Assembly (NCBI GenBank): GCA_016745215.1
Contig: CP050890.1
Coordinates: 6,758,001-6,822,000 of the forward strand
DNA: 64,000 nt
Direction: 5' to 3'
Source of the DNA: Thiohalocapsa sp. PB-PSB1
GTDB taxonomy: Bacteria > Pseudomonadota > Gammaproteobacteria > Chromatiales > Chromatiaceae
Shown here piece after piece: positions 1-6,928 of the stretch. The notes below the pieces were generated by a model. It was given only the letters and a program-made list of their open reading frames with translations, did not search any database and was not told the DNA's origin. A program made the translations under genes and the position numbers. How positions within the stretch are numbered: position 1 is the stretch's first letter; every line of letters starts with the position of its first letter.

Positions 1-759
1 GCGTGCATCGAAGGCACGCCCAGCATAGTGCAGCGGATACAGGCGCCCCGGCTGGAGCCGGTCGACCAGCGGTCCGGCAACACCAATGCGCAGCTCCGGA
101 GTACGCGCCTCCTGAATCTGCAGCACTGGCTCGCCGGCCTCGAGTACGCGCCCTTCATCGGCTAAGCGCTGGGTGACGACGCCGGCGAAGGGGGTGGACA
201 ACCTGCTTCTGGTGATGTCGAGATCCACCGAGCCGATGCGCGCCCGCGCGAGTTCCACCGCTGCCGAAGCTGCGCGCTCGGCCGCGCTGGCCTCGTCCAA
301 TGCCTGTCGGGTCACCGCACCCTCCTGCACCGAATCGCGGTAGCGTTCCAGAGTTGCCTCGGCCAAAGCCAGGTCCGCTTCGGCTTGCGCCAGGGACGCG
401 GCCAGCTCTCGGCGCCGAGCCTCCAGTAATGCGGTATCCAGGCTTGCCAGCACCTGATTGGGAGTGACCTGATCGCCCTCGCGCACGAAAACCTCGGCCA
501 GCAAGCCGGCACGCTCGAAGCCGACATTGCTGCTGCGGTAAGGTTCGACGCTGCCGCTGTAGACCCGCCGTAATTTATAGCCTTCCATCTGGGCCGTTTG
601 TACCACGCTGACCGCTGTCAGCGCTGCTGCACCAACGGGTACCTGATCAACGGCATCGCTACCGGCCATGGCGGGCCACAAAATCGCAAGCATTGCGGAT
701 GTGCACGCGATGCGTTCGCACAGGAAAAGAAAGCCCCGTTGTCGTCGATTCGCTATCAT
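1..759 (-). CDS. RND efflux periplasmic adaptor (HlyD/MFP family), partial
   Basis: This is the N-terminal 253 residues of a membrane-fusion protein; the 3' part lies beyond the left edge. Read leftwards from ATG at 759, it shows a basic then hydrophobic N-terminus (signal peptide), then a lipoyl half-motif (VGFERAGLLAEVFVREGDQV). A long alanine-rich coiled coil (AALEARRRELAAS...) follows, then the second lipoyl half (TPFAGVVTQRLADEGRVLEAG). This order is diagnostic of RND adaptors, which join an inner-membrane pump to an outer-membrane channel. It is divergent from the TetR gene at 939 with a palindrome between them, so it is probably repressed by that regulator. The pump gene should follow to the left. 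The substrate cannot be told. Confidence 0.88.
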   Translation of the reverse strand, partial: MIANRRQRGFLFLCERIACTSAMLAILWPAMAGSDAVDQVPVGAAALTAVSVVQTAQMEGYKLRRVYSGSVEPYRSSNVGFERAGLLAEVFVREGDQVTPNQVLASLDTALLEARRRELAASLAQAEADLALAEATLERYRDSVQEGAVTRQALDEASAAERAASAAVELARARIGSVDLDITRSRLSTPFAGVVTQRLADEGRVLEAGEPVLQIQEARTPELRIGVAGPLVDRLQPGRLYPLHYAGRAFDAR

Positions 760-857
760 GGTCTTCTCCGATGATTTGCCTGGGCCATTTGTCGCAGATT
801 TTGCTGCAGATAGCGGACAATGGCGATTTGCCCACCGCATTGATGCGCCTAAACTGG

Positions 858-867
858 ACTGTACAGT
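858..867. promoter_or_regulatory. 10-bp palindrome ACTGTACAGT in divergent promoter region
   Basis: Perfect 10-bp palindrome about 100 bp upstream of the adaptor start and 72 bp upstream of the TetR start. It could be a half of the regulator binding region, but it is short and weaker than the palindrome at 889-905. Confidence 0.3.
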
Positions 868-888
868 TCGGTAACTCTACGTGGTATA

Positions 889-905
889 TACTAGATCGTC
901 TAGTA
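889..905. promoter_or_regulatory. Candidate TetR operator, perfect 17-bp palindrome
   Basis: TACTAGA-TCG-TCTAGTA is a perfect inverted repeat with 7-bp arms and a 3-bp centre. It lies 33 bp upstream of the TetR start and 130 bp from the divergent efflux adaptor start. Size and place fit a TetR-dimer operator controlling both genes. Binding is inferred. Confidence 0.6.
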
Positions 906-938
906 CCAATTTAACATGAATCATGTGGAGTATTGACT

Positions 939-1592
939 ATGGGTGATAACGATGCGGCCACTTCAGCGGTCGGCTCAGTCGCGCGGGCAGGCCGCCCGAA
1001 GAGCGCGGAGAAGGCCAGGGCGGTGCTGGAGGCAGCCAGCCAGCTGTTCCTGCAGCAGGGCTTGCAAGGCACCAGCATGGACGCGGTGGCAAGGGCGGCG
1101 GGAGTCTCGAAGCAGACGGTCTACGGCCACTTCGACAACAAGGAATCCCTGTTCCGCGCCTGCATCCGCTCAAAAATCGAAGACCACGGCTTCCAGATCA
1201 AAGAGGCGAGCGCCGATGTCAGCGATGCGCGCAGCACATTGCTCGTGCTGTGCCGGCGTTTCATGGCGCTGAAGTGCGACCCTGAAGTGGTCGCCATGTT
1301 CCGCGTTGTCGCCGCTGAGGCCGCAACCCAGCCGCGGATCGCCGGCCTATTTTTCGAGAGCGGCCCCGGAGGCGCACGCGATGCCATCGCACAGGTCCTA
1401 GACCAACTGGTAGCGGCCGGGCAATTGCGACCCCACGACATCGATCATGCGAGCTGGGAGCTCATGAACATGAGCGCGGGCAGCTTCCATCTGCGCTTGC
1501 TGTTCGGGCTGCTGGAGACCATCGAGACCACCGAGCTCGAGGCACACTTGGCTCGCATCGTCGATGATTTCCTTGCGATTTATCGTTGCTGA
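939..1592 (+). CDS. TetR/AcrR-family transcriptional repressor
   Basis: 217-residue regulator. The N-terminal helix-turn-helix is clear: GRPKSAEKARAVLEAA, LFLQQGLQGTSMDAVARAAGVSKQTVYGHFDNKESLF. The C-terminal ligand domain resembles the AefR-like TetR_C group. Start: a TTG at 933 is also in frame, but ATG at 939 has GTGGAG eight bases upstream and begins the protein naturally, so 939 is chosen. It is divergent from the RND adaptor, the classical arrangement for a local repressor of a multidrug pump. The ligand is unknown. Confidence 0.9.
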   Translation: MGDNDAATSAVGSVARAGRPKSAEKARAVLEAASQLFLQQGLQGTSMDAVARAAGVSKQTVYGHFDNKESLFRACIRSKIEDHGFQIKEASADVSDARSTLLVLCRRFMALKCDPEVVAMFRVVAAEAATQPRIAGLFFESGPGGARDAIAQVLDQLVAAGQLRPHDIDHASWELMNMSAGSFHLRLLFGLLETIETTELEAHLARIVDDFLAIYRC

Positions 1593-1618
1593 ACCCACGA
1601 CGCTGTCGGTGCGCTCGA

Positions 1619-1876
1619 TCAGGTTGCCTGGAGTTGCCCTGAGTCCTGTCGGCTTGGGTGAAAGGCAATGCCGGCGCTCCAGCTGCGCACGCTGCCGCCG
1701 GTCTGATCCGGGTCGGCACTGATCGCGATTCCCGTGACAGGCGCTGAGTTCTCGCTGAATGCCGCGCGCAAATCGGCGGTGACATCCCGCTGTTCGTCAA
1801 CCCATTGCCTGACGAGTGCAGCGGTGCGGATGTCCCGCGACCGTTTCTGCTGTTTGTCGTTGTCGTCGTCGTTCAT
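1619..1876 (-). pseudogene. C-terminal relic of a DUF3047-type protein
   Basis: An open frame of 85 codons. The stretch QWVDEQRDVTADLRAAFSE...VTGIAISADPDQTGG...W matches, from memory, the conserved C-terminal end of DUF3047 proteins (usually above 200 residues). Only this end is present; the first 13 residues (MNDDDNDKQQKRS) are not family-like. It is most likely a decayed remnant. The family match is moderate and needs a profile search. Confidence 0.45.
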
Positions 1877-2340
1877 CGTGGGTTATCGATGACGACCACG
1901 ATGACGACAACGACTGCAAACGGTCTCGCCATTTCCGCAGCAGAGCATTAGGTTATCTCCATCTTGGACAACCACCACGCGGATGTGCTTGCTATGGAGA
2001 CTCCACAGCGCGGTACCTTGGCAAAGCCTAACGTCCCAGACAGGGCAGAGCGCAGGCGTCGGAACCAGTTCGCCGGCGACCGATCTTGCTTTGCTCGACC
2101 AGCGACAGTGGATCGAGCGGATAGTTCGAGCATACGAAGAGCACGCTGGCACATGCGTTAGAGGATGTTTCTACAAGGTTTACCCCAAATTGCTACGCGC
2201 CAATTACCATCCTTAATGAAACTCATTTTAACTCTCAGCGTCCTAATCGTTAAACTCATCCAAAGGTTCCGATCGACTCAGAACAGTTTGCCTCGAATGG
2301 TTGGCAAACAAACCGATGAACCATTGTCAAAGGCCATCTT
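1877..2340. other. Intergenic stretch without recognisable gene
   Basis: About 460 bases between the DUF3047 relic and the ferredoxin-reductase gene. Short overlapping open frames exist, but none shows a family pattern. The last 130 bases are AT-richer than the surroundings and probably hold the promoter of the gene at 2341, whose ATG follows AAAGG by eight bases. Confidence 0.4.
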
Positions 2341-3387
2341 ATGACCCACTCTCGATCCCTTTCGCATCATCGCGTGACCCTCAGCGACGGCACGCAATTC
2401 GACGTCGCTCCCGGCCAAACGCTCCTGCAGGCCGCGTTGTCGGCCGGACTCGAGTGGCCGAACGGCTGTCGCGTCGGCCTGTGTGGCAGTTGTCGCTGCA
2501 AAATCACATCGGGGCAGGTCAAGGCCTTGACCGATTTCTCCGATGTGATCAGCCAGGCAGATCTAACCCAGGGGCATGTGCTCGCTTGTCGCTGCCAGTT
2601 GGAGAGTGCTATCGATGTCAGCAGTGATGAACTGTACGGCAGATTGGCCCCCGACGATGCGGACATCGATGCAACCATCACTCATATCGACTGGGTAACG
2701 CCGTTGGTACAGCTGATCGAGGTGGAGCTCGACCATCCGCATCCGCATGGCTACGCCGGTGGCCAGTACACGCGGCTCGAGGTGCCCGGCGTGGTGCCGC
2801 CACGATGTTTCTCCTTCGCCAACGCCTGCCGCGGCGATGGTCGGCTGCGTTTCCTCGTCCGCGTTTTCCCCGGCGGTCGCCTCGGTGAATGGCTGAGTCA
2901 GGAGGATCGGTGCGGTCAACGGCTCCGCGTCGGCCGGCCGCTTGGTCATTTTCTGTTTCGCGATCACCATCGGCCGGCATTGTTTTTCGCCGGCGGAACC
3001 GGGCTTGCCCCGATCCTGGCAATGCTGGAGGAACTCGCAAGCCTACCGGCAGCGCAGCATCCACAGGTTCGGGTCGTGTTCGCCGCTCGCGACCAACAGC
3101 ATCTCTTTCACCGTCGCTTTCTCGAACCCATTGTCAATCGCTGGGCCATTGGCACATCCATCGATTTCGTCAGCGTGTTGTCAAGGGAGCCCAGGCCAAG
3201 CAGCTGGAAAGGTCTGCGTGGCCATTTCTTCGAGCACCTTGCTCTATTGACCGCTGGATTCGAAAACGCCGACACCTATCTATGTGGCCCCCCTGGTCTT
3301 GTCGATGCGATGAAGTTCTACCTGGTCAAACGAGGCTTCGATCGTACACGTATCTCGGCAGACCGGTTTTTACCGTCGACCAGTTGA
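2341..3387 (+). CDS. 2Fe-2S ferredoxin / flavin-NAD(P)H oxidoreductase fusion
   Basis: 348 residues with the architecture of monooxygenase reductase components (MmoC, phenol- and toluene-hydroxylase reductases). Plant-type ferredoxin domain: C43-x4-C48-x2-C51 and C83 bind the [2Fe-2S] cluster. FAD domain: RCFSFANAC (Arg-x-Phe-Ser) and GGRLGEWL. NAD domain: GGTGLAPILAMLE and CGPPGLVDAM near the C-terminus. It would pass electrons from NAD(P)H through FAD to the cluster and on to a partner oxygenase or reductase. No oxygenase gene lies beside it, so the partner is unknown. It may be an orphan after rearrangement, since mobile elements follow directly. Confidence 0.88.
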   Translation: MTHSRSLSHHRVTLSDGTQFDVAPGQTLLQAALSAGLEWPNGCRVGLCGSCRCKITSGQVKALTDFSDVISQADLTQGHVLACRCQLESAIDVSSDELYGRLAPDDADIDATITHIDWVTPLVQLIEVELDHPHPHGYAGGQYTRLEVPGVVPPRCFSFANACRGDGRLRFLVRVFPGGRLGEWLSQEDRCGQRLRVGRPLGHFLFRDHHRPALFFAGGTGLAPILAMLEELASLPAAQHPQVRVVFAARDQQHLFHRRFLEPIVNRWAIGTSIDFVSVLSREPRPSSWKGLRGHFFEHLALLTAGFENADTYLCGPPGLVDAMKFYLVKRGFDRTRISADRFLPSTS

Positions 3388-3836
3388 CGCCGCTATCAAT
3401 GCGTTACGGATGACTAGATGCTAGTTGTACTAAGCTAATCCACCCTCCCATACAGAAGTCAAATCATATTTATCTATCTTCTTCTCCGCGCAAATCCGCA
3501 AACCCTTCCGATAAAAAAAACTTATCACTCTGGGCCTGACCGGTCTCTGCGCGTTGTCGAGGCGGATGCGCTGGGGCTCGTCCGGATGTTCACCGCCCGG
3601 GGTTGACCTAACCTCCCGCATGGGATGTCCGCATTGCGGCATCGAATCAGTTGCATCGGGCATCGGGTCCGGGGGACATCCCGGGCGCCGCCTCGAAGAC
3701 TACGGTCGGACCGGCAAGGGTCTGAGAGTGGAACGGAGGTCGACGCTCGGGACGAACTGGGTGCGCATGTGGGCTGTGATCAGCTGTGCATGACGATTGC
3801 CTCTCTGGGTGCAGCGTTGCCGAGGATCGACGCCGC
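3388..3836. other. Intergenic, right flank of IS110 element
   Basis: About 450 bases with no convincing gene. The short leftward frame at 3430-3663 has no family features I can name. Some part next to 3837 must be the 3' non-coding end of the IS110-family element, but its boundary cannot be fixed from one copy. Confidence 0.35.
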
Positions 3837-5102
3837 TCAGGCGCCAGCGACGGCCTTGAGGTTGACCAGGCGGTTGACGTCGAAGTCATGGCCGTGGGCC
3901 TGGTGCCAAAACGCCTTGGCGAGCTTACGCATCAGCTCGATGACCTGTTTTTGCTTGACCGCACCGGGACGGGCGGTCTTGATCTCAAACCAGCGCTTGA
4001 TCACGGGGTCGCGCCGGATCAGGCGCAACGCGGCGAAGTAGAGATAGAAGCGCGTCAGCGCTGGGCCACGCTTGGTGATGCTGAGCTGACCTTGGTGCTT
4101 GCCGCTACTGTGCTCTTTGAGGTTGAGCCCGATGCTCTTGCAGTAGCTCGCGGCGCTAGGATAGCCCTTGGGGTCGCCTTGGGTGGCCAGTAGCACGGCG
4201 CTGGTGACCTCGCCGAGGAGCTTGCGCATGGGCGCGAGGGTTACGTCGGGGGCGAGTGCGCGCGTCAGCTGACGCTCGGCCTGACGTTTTTCACGTTGGG
4301 CATTGATGACCTGCTCGGCTTGCCGACGCAACTGCGCGCACTCGCCTGGCGTGCACGGCATGCCCAGCGTGCTGCGCGCACTGGCGAGCACCGCATCGAT
4401 CTTCTCCTCGGCAAGCAGGCGACCACCGACTTTGCGCAGCAACTGCCGCGCTTGGCGGGCCAGCAACACCAATGGGGCCGGCCCACCGTAGGTCGCCACC
4501 AAGCGCAGCAGCGAGGCGCTGCCCAGTCCCAGTAGTTGCCCCAGCTCCGGCCAATGGCGCGCCAGCAGGGCTTCGAGCCGATTGCGTTCGGCCTGCGCCT
4601 GCGCCTTGGCCTGACTCAGCCGTCGCACTTGTGCCAGCAGATCGCGACGCACTTCGGGCAGGATCTCCCAGCGCTCGCTACAACCCTCCCAGTGCAGCTT
4701 GGCGATCAGCTCGGTGGCCTTGGCGTCGTGCAGACTCGGTACGCCGTCGTAGACCTCGGCACTGTCGTGCACGCGCTTGGCGCCGACCCGATACACGCCA
4801 ATGCCGCGCTTGTGCAGTTGCCAGCGCAGCGCATCACCGTAGACGCCGCTGGATTCCATCACCACCTCCAATGCGCCAGTCTGCGCCAACACCTCCAGCC
4901 CCGCCAACAGTTCGCCCGTCTCTAACGGGTGCTCCCAGTGCACCCGCACCAGGGTGCGTCCCGCCTCTACCTGCAACGCCGCAACGAACTTGACCTTGGC
5001 AACATCCACCGCCAACACCGCTCGTTGCCCGGCGATCTCTCCGGCCATCGCCGTCCAGTCGACCTGCTTGCAATTCACCGTGGCGTACCTACGCTTGCTC
5101 AT
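3837..5102 (-). CDS. IS110-family transposase
   Basis: 421 residues. The N-terminal DEDD-type RuvC-like domain (DEDD_Tnp_IS110) shows Asp in AVDVAKVKF, Glu in VVMESSGVYGDAL and Asp in LHDAKATELIAK. The C-terminal Transposase_20 domain shows GYPSAASYCKSIGL, HQGQLSITKRGPALTRFYLY, with the usual catalytic Ser region. IS110 enzymes recombine DNA guided by a bridge RNA made from the non-coding end of the element. The reading frame is intact, so the element may be active. ATG at 5102 is followed by a basic, IS-like N-terminus. Confidence 0.92.
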   Translation of the reverse strand: MSKRRYATVNCKQVDWTAMAGEIAGQRAVLAVDVAKVKFVAALQVEAGRTLVRVHWEHPLETGELLAGLEVLAQTGALEVVMESSGVYGDALRWQLHKRGIGVYRVGAKRVHDSAEVYDGVPSLHDAKATELIAKLHWEGCSERWEILPEVRRDLLAQVRRLSQAKAQAQAERNRLEALLARHWPELGQLLGLGSASLLRLVATYGGPAPLVLLARQARQLLRKVGGRLLAEEKIDAVLASARSTLGMPCTPGECAQLRRQAEQVINAQREKRQAERQLTRALAPDVTLAPMRKLLGEVTSAVLLATQGDPKGYPSAASYCKSIGLNLKEHSSGKHQGQLSITKRGPALTRFYLYFAALRLIRRDPVIKRWFEIKTARPGAVKQKQVIELMRKLAKAFWHQAHGHDFDVNRLVNLKAVAGA

Positions 5103-5216
5103 GGGGATACCTCCAACTCGTCGGACTACCAGGCAAGCACAGCACTTGCCTGCCGGGCGCTGAGGGTCCCCTTCTATTCTTGGAACCTTGCGCCCTATAC
5201 CCTTATCAATAGCTGA
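5103..5216 (-). ncRNA. Candidate IS110 bridge-RNA region
   Basis: Non-coding segment upstream of the transposase start. It holds an 8-bp stem CAGGCAAG/CTTGCCTG (5130-5137 and 5145-5152) with a 7-nt loop, a fold expected of the bridge RNA transcribed from the left end of IS110-group elements. That such elements carry the RNA here is established knowledge. The exact RNA ends and guide loops are not determined. Confidence 0.4.
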
Positions 5217-5430
5217 CTACAATCAACACTTTCACAATCTCGGAGCGTGAGAGCTAGTGCCATGCAGAACCCCTGACACCGCGAAGTTTTGAATGCGACG
5301 ATTCGGCCGGAAAAATGCCGGAGCAACCATGCACCTACCCAATAAGCTGTGGGCTTCGAGGCAAAAAATCGGCCTCCTGCGTCCCGAACAGAAAGATCGG
5401 ACCTCCAGGTTAGATGCATAGAGTCAAGCT

Positions 5431-6545
5431 CGATGCGTATAACTGCTCAACGTTCGCGCCGGGAGCGGGCGACCAAGCTCACGCGGGCGAAAGCCGGGTT
5501 GCAGGCCGGGCATTCGCAACACCAAGTATCCCAGGAATGCGACCTTCCCCGCACGACCTTGGGGCGCTGGTGCGAGCGTCAGCCGCCGGGCGATGTACCT
5601 CCGGTACTAACGGCCTTTATCGAGTCCGAGGAGGGGCTCGAGTGGCTGCATCGCTAGGTAGTCGCCGCGCACCTGGTCAGCACCTTGTTGGTCGGTGCGG
5701 GAATCTGCTTGGTGTGTCGGTTCCTGGAATTGAGCGGCTTGGCGCCGTTCGTGGCCACCTCCTACGGGAGCCAGCATAAGGTCAACGTGGCGCTGAAAGA
5801 GGCGATGCTTGCGTATGCGCAGCAGCAGCGTCACACCCTGGCCGAAGGAATGCCCGAAGGCCGGATGACGGTCTGCGAAGACGAGACTCATCACCCCGAG
5901 GTCTGCCTAGTCGGGTTGGTGGAGCCGGTGTCGACTTTCATCCTGCTGGCGCGTTCTGCCGAGGACCGCTCGGCGGCTACTTGGACGCAGGCGTTGGACG
6001 AAGCCCTGCGGGAATCGAGGGTCGAGCTAGGCTGTCGAAATCTGCCGTCTCACTAAAACAAGCGCTTCCCGGTTGATGGATGCTGAGTCGGTGTCGGGAT
6101 CGGTGTCAAGGTCAACATTAGGGATTGGTATCGAGCTGGCTGTTTTGATCGATGAGCCGATTCGATTCCGATTCCGATAGCGACCCCGACAGCGATGAGG
6201 CTGCCCCAGGGCGTTCGATGAAGCAATCCAAGACCCGGAATCGGTTTGGCATCAAAACTCAGGACATTTCGACAGCCTAGGGTCGAGCTCGTGCAAGGCT
6301 GCAGCGACCAGGCCAAGGGGTTGTTGCGCCATGTAGGAAAGGATCTCGGCGCGCACCATTCGCCGGATCTCTTTCATGTCCAACTTACGATGTGCACAGC
6401 GGGCAGGCGCAGTCCCCAGAACGCGTCGCGGTCTGCTGGAAACGACTCGCCGAGTTGGCCGAGCAAGCCGACCTCGCGCAGTGCGCCCGCGAGCGCATCG
6501 CTAAGGCCAAGCGCATCGCGACACAGTTGCTGGCGACATTGAGTT
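5431..6545 (+). pseudogene. Transposase-like gene (DUF6399-type), broken three times
   Basis: Begins MRITAQRSRRERATKLTRAKAGLQAGHSQHQVS with a helix-turn-helix-like N-terminus. An in-frame TAG at 5655-5657 follows ...GLEWLHR; the frame then continues VVAAHLVSTLLVGAG...MTVCEDETHHPEVCLVGLVEPVSTFILL. At 6026 it is split by a 252-bp MITE, and removing it with one 9-bp repeat restores RESRVELVQGCSDQAKGLLRHVGKDLGAHHSPDLFHVQ. Near 6385 a frameshift moves the homology to another frame (HSGQAQSPERVAVCWKRLAELAEQ). The family name is from memory of cyanobacterial and gammaproteobacterial homologues and is moderate. The 3' end is uncertain. Confidence 0.55.
6027..6278 (+). mobile_element. Family A MITE, copy 1 (252 bp)
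   Basis: Ends CTAGGCTGTCGAAAT and ATTTCGACAGCCT form a 13-bp perfect terminal inverted repeat (AGGCTGTCGAAAT). It is flanked by the 9-bp direct repeat AGGGTCGAG at 6018-6026 and 6279-6287. There is no coding capacity. The interior has runs of the GATTCC hexamer. It interrupts the gene at 5431. Confidence 0.85.
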
Positions 6546-6928
6546 GTCAGCGATGGCGCCCGCGCGGTTGCCAAGCCAGTGCCGCAGCTCGGCGCGGATG
6601 TGCGGTAGGTCTCGGTGAGGTGCCGCACGGCCACCGCTCGCTGGAAGCCCGCGGTGGCCAGCACCGGACGGCCCTGCCGCAGGTGTGCGCCGGCGCGCTC
6701 GCCACAGGCCAGGGCCGCGGCCCGGGCGAGCACCTTGCCGCGTGCGACGATGGCGGATGCACTTCGCTGATGCGCTCTGCGGGAGCAGTGCCGACCGGAC
6801 CTGCCGGCGCCGGAGCCACGCGGCAAGCTACCCCCGCCGGGCCGATGCGCTGCAGGAGAAAGCACGGCCGCCGGACGCACCGGGGTCGGCTCCGGGAAGC
6901 GGGCAGCGCCCGCCCCCGCGCGGCCGGC
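6546..6928. other. GC-rich stretch without clear gene
   Basis: This may hold the decayed 3' part of the transposase-like pseudogene. Several long frames are open on both strands because of high GC, but none reads as a recognisable protein. It ends at the stop of the PrsT gene. Confidence 0.3.
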
